From Haemonchus contortus (lineage: Eukaryota; Nematoda; Chromadorea; Rhabditida; Trichostrongylidae): a stretch of DNA of 64,000 bases. Location: the NCBI GenBank assembly GCA_000469685.2, contig LS997567.1, positions 4,791,374-4,855,373 on the forward strand, written 5' to 3'. The first letter of the stretch is position 1. Every line of letters starts with the position of its first letter. The notes below the pieces were generated by a model. That model was not told the DNA's origin and searched no databases. It saw only the letters and a list, made by a program, of their open reading frames with translations. A program made the position numbers and the translations under genes. Shown here piece after piece: positions 52,693-63,402 of the stretch.

Positions 52693-52880
52693 GCCTAAAC
52701 GATACTGCTATGCTATCTGTTATTATTTTTGTTGACTTTCCGTTACAACACGTTTGTATATGGGCAGATTATAGTCTGTATTTTAAGGATTTGTTAAGAT
52801 TGCTTTCTGTGTACAGTTGTGCATCCTACTTGTTATATTTAGAAGATCTCAGTTACTCTGTTTAATTATTATGCTTAATC

Positions 52881-52886
52881 AATAAA
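52881..52886 (+). terminator. Acetyltransferase poly(A) signal
   Basis: AATAAA lies 188 bases past the stop codon in AT-rich sequence, the first canonical signal downstream. Confidence 0.75.
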
Positions 52887-53149
52887 GTGCTATTCTGTGA
52901 AGTCGTTTTCATCGGTTAAAAGACAACGTCCGCCTATAACTCGACACCTTACAACATATCTCCCTAAACAGGGACTAAGCAGCCTTTACAGGAAGTTTGC
53001 AAAACTTGAAATACTGTTGAAATGCCCGCTGAGAAACGAAAGGTTGAGATTGTTCGGTTCTCGTATCTGACCAATTTATTTGAGTGATCTCACAATTGAC
53101 ATTCGATGGGCTCCCGTATAATCTGTTCTTAAGTGCACGGTTTCAAATG

Positions 53150-53545
53150 GTTGGGAAGCTCGGAGAACGTCCGTTGCGCGCGTCCGTTGAAAGTAGGTCA
53201 CCCCGCCCACTTCGCGAGCGGCGCACCCAATTGAGGTCTCAAGATGGCATTACAGTACCACCAAGTGTCAGCGGAGCGAACGATTTGCTTTTGTTCGCGT
53301 TATCTTCCCTTTGGCTGACTGCTGGACCAAGCGCAAATCGTATGCCCCACTGACAACTGCGACGTCTGTCAAGTATCGCGGGCCGACCCGCTGCATGCGA
53401 CGGCTGCGAGGTGACCTAGTTCCGAAGGACGCGCGCAACGAAGCGCACCTGGGAAGCTCTACTGGGCGGAAAGGCTTAACCTTTCCAAGTGAGACCACGA
53501 TATCTATTGTAGCAGATCTGGCTGGGCTCAAGTTGACCTTTGGAA
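53150..53545. mobile_element. Fold-back element, family E, copy 2
   Basis: It shares GGAGAACGTCCGTTGCGCGC, TTACAGTACCACCAAGTGTC and GCCCCACTGACAACTGCG in the same order as the copy at 4910-5335, with similar complementary arms. It has no coding capacity. Confidence 0.8.
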
Positions 53546-53917
53546 GTTAAAAAGTTGGGAAAGTTACTACTTCCATTTACCTGTTGAAAATCGGTCCTCG
53601 ATGCAAAACCAATCAATTTGCCAAGGGCATAGTCTGTATTTCAATAACAATAGCATCTTCGACTCTTCCCTTACATTCTTTACCAAGTCGCAAAAAGTCA
53701 TTCTATCGAAGGCTGGATTTCTAACGAGTAACACCTAAAAGTCATTCTTGTATTTGTTTGTATTTAAAAGCTTCTTTGCCACTTCCCATATGGTAATGAG
53801 AAGTTTTTTGTAGGTAAAGATGGTGAGAGAGTTGAAATTTCATAGAACAATGGTTTCAGGAGAAGTTAAGTACAAGAAAGGAAAAGAAAAAAACAGCAAA
53901 GACACACTCCCAATGGG

Positions 53918-54026
53918 TGCTATTTATAATCTGAGGGGCGGCTGCGAAGTTCGCTGCGGGACCGCAATACCGTAACCCGCGCCGGGCTCATGTGCTTAGT
54001 TGCAGCTGGCCTAAATTTTTTAGGTC
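53918..54026. repeat. Left arm of an inverted repeat pair bracketing the L36 gene
   Basis: About 109 bases starting GTGCTATTTATAATCTGAGG and ending TTTTTTAGGTC are nearly identical to the reverse complement of 55571-55681. The inner ends are about 1.54 kb apart. The arms could be terminal repeats of a DNA element or two opposite copies of one short element. Confidence 0.85.
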
Positions 54027-54340
54027 AGCTGTTACGTGACTCAAAGGAATCACAAGCAAGTATGGAGAGGCAAAGTGAAATGGCCCGCACGGATTCACCT
54101 CTAAGTCATTATGATAGGTGTTCCAGTCGGATCCATAAAGTTTTTATTATATGAACGAAACTTGTAGTTGTTGTCGTCTAGTTGCAGTTCTATCGTCTTT
54201 TTTGCTCAAGTTGAATCATACAGACATGTTGATTCATATTTATGCCATTAAATAAACATGAGACAGCACGTTCCGTAAAGTTTTTCCTCTATAAGGAGGG
54301 CTTATTTATGTATCTTCACCTTCTCTATAATACCGACTAT

Positions 54341-54520
54341 CTACCAAAGTAGCTTGACATTAAATATTTCCCTCGCTTTATGCCGTGGATGTTCAGTGCA
54401 TTCAACATGAAGGCGTCCATTCACACGAATAAAGTAGCAGTGTTTGCATCGTAGCTTTAAGCGGGATTTAACGTGAAAAAGCGAAGAAGTGGGTCTATTA
54501 GTGAAATCTAGTAACAGGAC
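54341..54520 (-). CDS. mrpl-36: Mitochondrial ribosomal protein L36 (bL36m), 5' end unresolved
   Basis: A component of the mitochondrial large ribosomal subunit. The minus-strand frame ends VKSRLKLRCKHCYFIRVNG, then RLHVECTEHPRHKAREIFNV and a TAG stop at 54341-54343. This is the L36 zinc-ribbon pattern: Cys-x-x-Cys, a Cys after RLHVE and a His in EHPRH, with the basic KxRLKxRCKxC start. The frame stays open up to 54784 but has no ATG, so the start lies in another exon. One workable model joins ATG at 54783-54785 (exon to 54751, donor GTGAGT) to an acceptor just before 54494. It leaves no obvious mitochondrial presequence, so I do not insist on it. An acceptor CTTCTGCAG before 54519 is the alternative. 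An inverted repeat brackets the locus. Confidence 0.65.
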   Translation of the reverse strand, partial: VLLLDFTNRPTSSLFHVKSRLKLRCKHCYFIRVNGRLHVECTEHPRHKAREIFNVKLLW

Positions 54521-55570
54521 TGCAGAAGGTTTTTTCCTCTGTATTGCGTGGGCATTGTTTTTCGCTATTGAGAGTCGCCCGTGGCGACAGCGGATTCTAT
54601 CCGCTTTAACGATGGCGCCTGGCCTATGAAGATGGGTATCACATTGAAACGTTCGACCATTAATTTGATTAACTTTTCCACCTAAAAAATCTGAACGGCA
54701 GAGGAATTTCAACAATTGCTGACAGCAATTTGTAGACTCGTGGAACTCACTTGTTCCCGTCCTTTGATATTTTTTCTTTGGTCATGATAGTACGAAGGGA
54801 TGGAGGGCAGGAACTGTATTTTGAAACGGAGATCATATGACTTCTTTATCATTTTCGATATAAGAACATACTTTTCTCACCTAACTTACACAAGCTCTCA
54901 GCAGCTAATTCTCACATACTCATCCCCCATTATAGCGATATTGCGATTCTCATCCTATTCCGGCTTCTGTATGAGACTTCTGCAACTCATTACTTATATA
55001 AGTCGCCTACACAACTGGATTTATGCACACTTCGAGCATACCCAAGCTCAACAGAGAGTTTGAGCAAGCCTTTTCCATCTGGCCTACACTGTTATTAAAC
55101 ACGTGGACTATATGAGTATGAGCTCGACATTTGAATTACGGATGTCAAGTTTTTAACCAGAAATGGCGACTTTTACTTAACATAGATAATGCTTTTCAGG
55201 ATTTTTCAATGTGTGGTTCTTCTTGCTCAAGATAGTGTTCACTAGCTTTGTATATTTTTTTGTTTTTCTTACACCTATCCTATTTACTACGCTATTTCAT
55301 TTTTTACTACTAATACTAATCTTATCAATAACAACTCAGCGATTCTGTTTCTTATAAACTCTTTTAAATAGAAGCATATGGCTCCAGGAAAAGCCGATCG
55401 TACATTGACGATGGAGCCTTTGACCAAGTCACGTGCTACAAATAATATACCACATCAATGTTACCCACAACTACGAGGCTGCTTAAGCAACTCATACTCA
55501 CAGTTCAATTAGTTACCCATAGGAAAACCGACCACGAAGGACAAGGGTCGCACGAGGGTCGCAGTAACAG

Positions 55571-55681
55571 GACCTAACAAAATTTAGGCCAGCTGCAACG
55601 AAGCACATGAGCGCGGCGAGGGTTACGGTATTGTGGTCCCGCAGCGAACTTCGCAGCCGCCCCTCAGTTTATAAATAGCAC
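55571..55681. repeat. Right arm of the inverted repeat pair bracketing the L36 gene
   Basis: GACCTAAC...AAATTTAGGCCAGCTGC through CAGTTTATAAATAGCAC, the reverse complement of the left arm with few differences. Just outside both arms the sequence CTCCCAATGGG also recurs. Confidence 0.85.
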
Positions 55682-56275
55682 CCTCCCAATGGGAATCATT
55701 ATTGATTTGATCTTGACCTACGAGTCGATTTTGGATATTGCAATTGGCGCCGCGCCATTCCTGTTACTCGCCTGCTTATAGACTCCTTCACAGTTATACT
55801 CTTTTTTGGTTGGTTAAACGCAACGTACATTTATTTGTTTTTATTTATCCATTTTAATCTTCTGGTTTTGATGCTATCATTCCGTAGAAGTCGTAATGTC
55901 GATAGTCTGTGCAGTTGACCGAGTTTTTTTTTCTTTCACAGTGACTTTCCTGCCGAACGGCTATTTCGAATCTTCCTATTTTACCCTCTGAAAGCCATAA
56001 TGGTTATAATTTATACGCCGGTGGTCGTTTTCATGAAATTTGAAAAATGTCGAAAATTTGCCGTTTCAGTAGACCCTGATATATCGAGCTGCCCAAGGGC
56101 CCACTAGAGGACGCAATGACAGCGACATCATTGTGAAAATGCCTTGAATTCCACGGAATGAGGCTCCTCTGACTTAACGGGCCTGGTTTATGCTCTTTAT
56201 CAGAGTTATAGATATCCTAAATCGGAATCGAGATGCATGGGATCATGTGCCGGACTAATCAGAGGTGTTCTGCTC

Positions 56276-56532
56276 GGGAGACGGGCGTTAGGAACGATTT
56301 TGGGTAATCGATTCGCCGCACGCGGCTGTCGCGGATCACTCATTCGCCGTTATTACAGCTCCAGCGTTCTTCATACAGCTCAATCGATAATCGATCATTA
56401 TTTTATGCATAATTCTACTATTAGTACTTTTGTTCTTGTATTTCTTACCTACTGTTGCATCCTGCTACATCCTTCGCGCACGACGCCCCTCTCACCGCGC
56501 CGCGACCATTTCGTTCCTAACGCACCACATCC
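56276..56532 (-). mobile_element. hAT-like MITE, family A, copy 9
   Basis: GTTCTGCTC at 56267-56275 and 56533-56541 flanks a 257 bp element from GGGAGACGGGCGTTAGGAAC to GTTCCTAACGCACCACATCC. Confidence 0.93.
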
Positions 56533-56647
56533 GTTCTGCTCACCTACTGCCCACAGTGACTTCCCTTTTTCTCCTCAGCAGTATATCCCACCCACACTCC
56601 AACATGAGGCATTCTTTTACACAAGGACATTTTTGTATTAGATAAGC

Positions 56648-56898
56648 GCAGTGGTGCAGCTGACTCGAACTGTTCGCTTCGCGGCCAGAGCGGAGATATA
56701 GAGTGAAGCAGAAGCAGCCCAGCGACTAAGAAATACAGGAACAAAAGAAGTAACTGTGGAATCAGGTAAAAAATAATGATCGGGGATATCGATCGAGCTG
56801 TGTGAAGATTACTAGAATTGCAACAACAAGGCGACCAGTTCGCGGCAACCGCGTGCGGCGAATCGATTGCACAAGAGCGATTCAACTGCCCGTCTCCC
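56648..56898 (+). mobile_element. hAT-like MITE, family A, copy 10
   Basis: It runs from GTGGTGCAGCTGACTCG to GCGATTCAACTGCCCGTCTC. It is more diverged in the middle and immediately precedes a family B copy. No clean target duplication was seen. Confidence 0.8.
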
Positions 56899-56904
56899 AG
56901 GTAC

Positions 56905-57130
56905 CAATGGTGCGGCAACTTGCGCGATTTCGTGACGATTTGTACGATTTTGACGCCAATTTTTGGGGCCATACCCGAAGTAAAGTGGTTGAATGTTGAG
57001 AAGATCCTTCTAATCTACTCTACTTCAAAATTGGGCCCCAATGATAGGCGCTAAAGTCGTTCAAATCGTTACGAACTTCGCTGGCGCAATTTGCCGCGCG
57101 CATCCTCGGACGCGCCTAATGTCACATACC
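56905..57130. mobile_element. Palindromic MITE, family B, copy 4 (left arm shortened)
   Basis: The left arm begins inside the usual end at GCGGCAACTTGCGC. The right arm is complete to CCTCGGACGCGCCTAATG. It adjoins family A copy 10. Confidence 0.8.
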
Positions 57131-57947
57131 CAATGGTAGCTACTAATCCTCGCCACTCATCAAAGTCAGAATAAGTGAAGTTTCATGCCATTAGGATACT
57201 TTTTGTGGTATAGCATCGATCAATGGTGAGTTGCGCCATATCCTACGGTTCTCAGAAGTATTAGCCCCATCTGTGTAGTGATTCCTGTCGGGATAGGCTA
57301 AAGGTATAGTTCACGAAAAGTTCCATGGGACGATTTCTTCATAATGAGTCAACTACAAGGAAGGGCACGAGAAAAAAAAGCAGAAAAGGGACAGCCCTTG
57401 CAGGAATCGATATTGATTTTGATCTTGACCGACTAGTCGATTTGCTGAGAGCCGCCATTCATGCGCCATGTCAGCTTGCAAGATGTCGTGTGGTAGTAGT
57501 ACCACTTCCATCCTCCCTTACAGTTACAGTTACAGCTTTACTATTTGTTTTGAAGTTATGGTAATCATCTACATATGAAATGACTTTCATTTGGTTTTTT
57601 CCTATCACTGGCTGGAAAGTATTTTAGTCGTTACTACCAGAGTCCTGTTGGTACCGAAGTTATTGTGTTCCCAAATATTTCCCCGTTCAAGTCGATAGTT
57701 AACTGTAATCAATCTTTGTCGTACTTTTTCGTAATTATTGCTCCTTAAAGCAACTCCAGCTCCGATCAATTGGTTTTCTTGGCGTGGGAGTTACTGATTT
57801 TCTTAAATGTTGAGGGATTCGTTTCTCCGATCATATTGTCAAAGAGTTGTTCATTGCCTCAATTTTCTTGGAGCCTCAATAATATTGGTGAAAATGTAGT
57901 TGGAGAGGCCACTATAGCGCCTATTGCTAGAGCCAGAGAAGGCCTAG

Positions 57948-58194
57948 GGGTGTGTGTACATTCGTGCGATTTGAGCTGCGCGCGGCGAAATCCATGCGAT
58001 TCTGACGAATTTATCACCTATTATTGGGGCCCAAATTCGCAGTAAAGTAGATTAGTAGAATTAGCTGACTATACTGATCTACTCTGCTTCAAGTTTGTGC
58101 CCCAATAATAGGCGCCAGGGCCGTTCGAATGGCTACGAACTTCGCCGCGCAATTCGCCGCGCGCAGCTCAAATCGCACGAATGTACCGTCCCCC
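57948..58194. mobile_element. Palindromic MITE, family B, copy 5, with 9 bp target duplication
   Basis: AAGGCCTAG (57939-57947) and AAGGCTTAG (58195-58203) match at 8 of 9 bases. The arms are diverged from copies 1-3 (GTGTGTACATTCGTGCGATT) but the layout is the same. Confidence 0.9.
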
Positions 58195-58565
58195 AAGGCT
58201 TAGGCGTCGGTTTCGTAGGTCTGTAATGGTGTTAAGGAACGATTTCGAGGCCGGGCGATGGAGTTTTAGCCTGAAACCAAAGAAGGAAAGAGCATCAGAG
58301 TGAGTGAGATGGTGGATACATTGAAATGAAAGAGAAATTCATGAGGAATGTATTGCCTTACTGAAAGAGCGCATACGAAGGCGCGAAAACGAATGGTCCG
58401 CTCCAACTATATTTTCACCATAATATCTAATTGTCCCGCAACATGAGGCGGTATCTGAGGTTAGAAGACACGGTTAAGAATCAGGTTTACAGTACTTGTT
58501 CATTTATTCAAATCCGTGATGGTTCAACCGCTTCCCTTTTCTCGCCAGGAAATAGTTATCGCTAT

Positions 58566-59101
58566 GTTTGCTTTCATAGTCCGCCGGCCGGCCGGCGGCG
58601 TGCCACGAGGCAGTGCTAGGGGGGAGGAGGAAGGCAGACGGTCGGTCGAAGGGCTGAAAACAAAGAAGAACAAGATCAAAAACCAAACGACCAGGGGCTC
58701 GTACAAATGGTTTTTGATCTTGTCTCTCCTTTTTTACGGATATGGGTACATACGTGCGCCGAGGATGCGCGCGGCAAATTGCGCGGCGAAGTGCGTGGCG
58801 ATTCATGCGACTCTGGCGCCTATTATTGGGGCACAAACTTGAAGTAGAGTAGATCAGTAGGATCAGCTGATCATACTAATCTACCCTACTTCGAATTTTG
58901 TGCTAAAACGTTGGGCGCAAGGGTCGTTCGTACCGCCCCGCACTTCGCCGGGCAACTTGCCGCGCGCATCCTCGGAGGCACGTAAGTTCCGTCCCCCCTT
59001 GTTTACAGCCCTTCGAGGGGCTGACCGACCGTCTTCCGCCCTCCTCCCCCCTAGCACTCCCTCGTGGCACGCCGGCCGGCCGGCGGACTATGGAAGCAGC
59101 C
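58566..59101. mobile_element. GGCCGGCC-rich MITE, family D, copy 1, split by a family B insertion
   Basis: The left end is TTGCTTTCATAGTCCGCCGG and the right end CCGGCGGACTATGGAAGCAG. CTAGGGGGGAGGAGG is mirrored on the right. The interior is opened by family B copy 6. CTAT occurs on both outer flanks. Confidence 0.85.
58739..58997. mobile_element. Palindromic MITE, family B, copy 6, nested in family D
   Basis: The flanks TTTTTTACG and TTGTTTACA agree at 7 of 9 bases as a target duplication. The undisturbed family D copy at 61637 has a single TTGTTTACA at this place, confirming the insertion. Confidence 0.88.
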
Positions 59102-59865
59102 TATTATCGCGATTGGGATATTGCTGCAAGATGCTGATTTGCAGGTAAAATTTTTGCCCAAGGCTGGAATGTGTGTCTGTTCCTCTGTCACTCTGCCTTA
59201 TTCAAACTACTCTAGCGCTAGACTAACTTCTCGCTGTCCTTCTGAAGCTTCAGAGGAGCCTTCGTTATTTTCTGGTCACGATAACTTAACAAATTAATTC
59301 AATGACGAGGTGAGCTGCTTTTTTTAGTTAGCTGTTAAGTCTTGGTAGGTATAAATGTCAGACTCGGATTGCCTAAATACGGATCGGAGCCCGACCAGGG
59401 CTGAGCCTTTTGTCCATTTCGCATAACTCTTGTCTCTTCTGTCTCTCTGTCTATTACCCTTAGCCACAGCGCTGCCAAACCGTATACCGACGATTCTGTG
59501 GTAATTGTCGGTGTATGGTTCGGCAACACTGTCGCCATCGCTTTGCCTCAATCGTCAACCTGGAAGTGAACCTTCTTTTGAGGCCTTTCTTTGATGTTCC
59601 AGGCGGATCAAAAGTAGCAGGACGGCGAGTAAATTGACCCAGTACTCGATAGAGAATCAAAACCAGTCATGCCCTTATCTTCGTCAGCTTACCCCTCTGA
59701 AGCTTGTGAGGGAGATATCGTTCTTCACTACCTGGATTTAGCGGTGCGGGATAGTGCAGAAGAGACTCCCTAGCTTAACACTTAATTCTCGAATGAAAAC
59801 TGAAAGAATCAAGCCCTTGGGCTTCGATCAATCCCGTCTGACAGCTACGTCTTCCATCCTGAACC

Positions 59866-60140
59866 GGGGGGGGGGGGGGGGGAGGGCGTGCGATTCGTGC
59901 GATTCTGGGCGCGCGCGGCAAATTGCGCGGCGAATTTTGCGATGATTTAAACAACTCTGGCGCCCATCGTTGGGGCACAAACTTGGAGTAGAGTGCTTCA
60001 CTAGGGTCGGACAATCCTACTAATCTACTTCACTTCAAATTTGGGCCCCAATGATAAACGCTGCAGTCGTCCAAATCGCGCCGAATTTCGCCGCGCAACT
60101 TGCCGCGCGCACCCAGAATCGCACGAATCGCAACACACCC
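59866..60140. mobile_element. Palindromic MITE, family B, copy 7, with poly(G) left edge
   Basis: A run of about 17 G is followed by the AGGGCGTGCGATTCGTGCG arm. The right arm is GCGCGCACCCAGAATCGCAC. The centre matches the family palindrome. It lies directly against a SINE copy. Confidence 0.8.
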
Positions 60141-60358
60141 GTGGTGACGTATTGAATGCGTGTGTGGCCCATACAATGACTTGCAGTGACCAGCCGACGT
60201 ACAAGTCAGGCTTTCATCCTCCCAGACGAGTGTGATACCAATTAACCAACCTCGGAGGGGTGGAGGGCTTGTTCGGCCTAGGCGAATATCGACCCGGGAT
60301 TTCAACCCGTAAGCGTATGTGTGAAGTGCGTCACTTGTCACTACACCGCTCACGAGAG
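60125..60358 (-). mobile_element. tRNA-derived SINE, family F, copy 8
   Basis: On + it reads tail to head: GAATGCGTGTGTGGCCCATA, CAATGACTTGCAGTGACCAG, CCTCCCAGACGAGTGTG, CGACCCGGGATTTCAACCCG, CACTTGTCACTACACCGCTC. Confidence 0.8.
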
Positions 60359-60388
60359 ATTGGCCTAAATGGGTCCACTGTTAACAAG

Positions 60389-60467
60389 GCAGGGATAGCC
60401 GAAAGGATAAGAGTGTAAGCTCACGTCTGCACGTAGAAAAAGTGCGAGTTCGATCCTTGCCGAGGTA
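60389..60467 (+). repeat. tRNA-like sequence (Ser/Leu-type), probably not a functional tRNA
   Basis: TAGCCGAAAGGATAAGA looks like a class II tRNA A box and GAGTTCGATCC is a B box with a plausible T stem (GCGAG/CTTGC). In that register the acceptor stem GCAGGGA does not pair with the 3' side, although it pairs with TCCTTGC in a shifted register. It directly precedes the LINE, so a tRNA-derived promoter or a SINE head is more likely. Confidence 0.35.
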
Positions 60468-61636
60468 AATCCATGCCTTGCAAAAATTGCAAAAGTGGTA
60501 TCGCTACCAGCGTTAGGCCCAGGTTGACAGTTCGGCTGATGGAAAAACCTTGTCACAACAATAATGTCTAAAGTTTCAAAAGGGATCAGTGATAAAGCTA
60601 AGACGTCACCCGGAGGTGACACCCTTTGACCGAAGTCGTTCACTCCTTGGTAGCCCTCCCATACTGTCCGCAGGACCTCCGCTCGAGTCGTGTGGCCACC
60701 ATGCGAGGGCCACGGAGGAGTGAACGACCTCAGTAAAAGATTTGGTTCGAATTGGGAATCTGAACGTGGGATCGCTTACTGGGAAGTCTCGAGAGGTCGC
60801 TGATCTGATGAAAGCAGGAACATTCGACTCCTGTGCCTCCAGGAGGCGAAGTGGAAAGGATCAAAAGCCAGGGAATTTGGAGAAAGTGTCAAGCTCTTCA
60901 AAACGGAGCAGACGCCAAAGGAAATGGTGGTGCCATGGCAGCGGCGGAGCCCCCAAAGATTATGTCTCCACCATCAACAGGATCAGCAGTCGAATTCTGG
61001 CTGTAAGGAGAAACACGAACGAGGGTAGTGGTCATAATATCCGTGTGCGCACCATAAGCTGGCTGCCCCGTCTACAAAAAGGATGAGTTCTATCTGAGCC
61101 TTGACGAGGCCATCCGATCAGTTCCGGAAGGGGACTACCTCACAATAATGGGTGATCTTGATGGCCACGTTGGGAGTGAACGAACGAGCTTAGAAAGAAT
61201 TCGCGAAGGCAAAGGAGTAGGAGTCAGGAAGAAAGAAGGAAGAAAGGTCCTAGCCACAGCACACGACTTGGCAGTACGCCATAACTTTTTCGTGAAAAGA
61301 AAAACTCAGAAGATAACAACAATGGGGGCAGAAAACAGAGCTGGATCACGTTTTCGAAAGAAAGACATCCCTCAAAACGATGAAGAACATGTAAATACTG
61401 CCTGGAGAATACCTGGCTCCATAACACAGTCTTCTGCTAGCAGATATAGCCATCTTCCCAGGAAATCAAGGACAAGAACGGAACGGAGGATTCGGTGTTG
61501 GAAGGTGCATCAAGTCGGTCGAGAACACCTCAAAGATGAGATACTGGAAGCTGGACTACCATCCCCGAAGGGCCGATCCAGCAGAAGTGGAGCAACGCCG
61601 TGAAGGTCATCCTACGATGTACAAGGGAAACGCTAG

Positions 61637-61899
61637 GGTTGCTTTCATAGTCCGCCAGCCGGCGTGCCACGAGGCAATGCTAGGGGGAAGGAGGGCGGCA
61701 GACGGTCGGTCAGCCCCTCGAAGGGCTGTAAACAAGGAGAAACAAGATCAAAAACCATTTGTACGAGCCCCTGGTTAATTGGTTTCTGATCTTGTTCTTC
61801 TTTGTTTTCACCCCTTCGACCGACCTTCTGCCGCCCTCCTCCCCCCGCACTGCCTCGTGGCACGCCGGGCGGCCGGCCGGCGGACTATGAAAGCAGCCT
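61637..61899. mobile_element. GGCCGGCC-rich MITE, family D, copy 2, inside the LINE
   Basis: The ends are TTGCTTTCATAGTCCGCCAG and GGCGGACTATGAAAGCAGC, with CTAGGG directly repeated on the flanks. It divides the endonuclease and reverse transcriptase parts of the LINE. An internal GATCAAAAACCATTTGTACG/complement stem is present. Confidence 0.88.
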
Positions 61900-61904
61900 A
61901 GGGG

Positions 61905-62560
61905 GAACTAGAGGTGGATTACGAAGTTATGGAGAAGTATCAAGTGAAGTGTAGACCTTGCTGCCTAGCCTGGAGAAGGCATTCGGCCGTCTCCCGCGAC
62001 AAGACTTCTGAAAAGCGCTACGGAAAAGGAATGCTCTTGAACATATGGTCTCCTTAGTCAAGGACATGTACGATGGCTCTACGACAGCAACACGCACCCT
62101 ATACGGCCAAACCGGAGCAACAGTGTCACTGTTGGGTTACACTAGTTATCAGCTCTGAGCCCGTTCCTTTTTCTGCTTAAAAAGGACGTCATCGCAGAAG
62201 GAACTCATGGGTGGACCGCTGAAACCATCCTCTACGCTAATGACATCGCTCTGATAGCAGTTAACAAAGAAGAACTCCAGGGCAAGCTGCAGAAATGGCA
62301 GAAAGTCCTGGCGGAGAACGGGCTCGGCTGAAAGTGAAGTAGACCGAGTTCCTCAGCTCCAGGAGGGCACTGAGTCAATCGTCGGCGGTCTCGGGGAGGG
62401 CGTCGATATGGTTCAGGATCCCGACACCTGGAGAGTGATGCAGCCTCTGATGGAGACGTGGACCGGGCCACAAAAGTCAGAATAATCGCGGCATGGAAGA
62501 AGTGAAGGGAGTCCGTCGGTACCCTCTGCCACTGTTGGTACTCCAGAACGCTAAAAGGAA
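61905..62560 (+). pseudogene. RTE reverse transcriptase remnant
   Basis: Recognisable pieces include VSLVKDMYDGSTTATRTLYG, FLLKKDVIAEGTHGG and TILYANDIALIAVNKEELQG, in more than one frame. The Asp pair of the active site is broken (YAND). It is part of the LINE described above. Confidence 0.85.
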
Positions 62561-63402
62561 AAGTGACCAGGGGTCCGTGATCTTCCCCCCGAAAGTGGCG
62601 TCGCGCACGTCGCACCCACCGCGTATCGCAGGACTGCGATGGGAGATTGGAGCGCACAGTTTGTGAAGTAGGGAGTCCCTTATTTATTCAAATTGGCTGA
62701 CTGCTCTTTTCAATTCCGATGCGATCTTGATCGAAGCTCATATAGGAGTCATTCTAATTAAAGAAAGTCTAATAATCAGAAAAACGAAAAAGAAACAGGC
62801 GAAAAACGATCCAATCTAGTAAAAAAGAAAAGCAATCACCGAAAAATTTGCGTCCTATCGATTGGCGGGGAGGCGGGGTGTGTACGGTAGCTGCAATGAC
62901 ATTGGCCGCATGCCGCAAGGGAGAATGCCGCAATCGGGGAGAAGTTCCGTTACCCAGGTGTGTCGAACAGTGGTAAGGCTCACGATGCTCTACGGCAGCG
63001 AATGTCGGCCGGTGAATAGGAACAATGACAAGCAGCCCAACTCCGCGGAACAAGAAAGGGCTTGCGGTTGGACGCGACTGGGTCGAATCGGAAATGAAGA
63101 CGTCAGGGCGGTTATGCAAACAGCTCCAGTTCAACTGAAGATGAGAGAGCAGCGCCTGCGATGGTTCATGTAGTGAGAAAACCACAGAATCATCCGATCA
63201 GGGTGGCAGTGGAGTTCGAAGCTCAGGGTAAGCGACCACTAAGAGCCACAAAGAAGAGATGGCGGGACGTGATCAAGAAGGACCTCGCCAAAGCTAAAAC
63301 AATGGCAGAAGAGGCCGTATATAGACAGAAGTGGAGACGGTTGAGAAGTACAGCGGACCCTGCGACGGCGCGGGATCAACGCTAGGGAGAGGAAGAAGAA
63401 GA

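Larger units (their letters stand above)
60742..63402 (+). mobile_element. Decayed RTE-clade LINE (non-LTR retrotransposon)
   Basis: Fragments in the order of one RTE polyprotein. An endonuclease start VRIGNLNVGSLTGKSREVAD is at about 60742. EGDYLTIMGDLDGHVGSERT is near 61130, with VKRKTQK further on. Reverse transcriptase pieces lie at about 61905-62560. The C-terminal RTVVRLTMLYGSEC, APVQLKMREQRLRWFM and HPIRVAVEFEAQGKRPLRAT lie at 62960-63250. The 3' end, RSTADPATARDQR then AGGAAGAAGAAGAA, is typical of RTE. There are several frameshifts and stops, a nested MITE at 61637 and about 270 unrelated bases near 62580-62860. The catalytic box reads YAND (62233-62244) instead of YADD. The element is dead. 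Confidence 0.92.

Noticed and set aside
60389..60467. Functional tRNA gene next to the LINE
   Set aside because: With the T arm in its proper register the acceptor stem does not pair, and no clear anticodon arm can be drawn.
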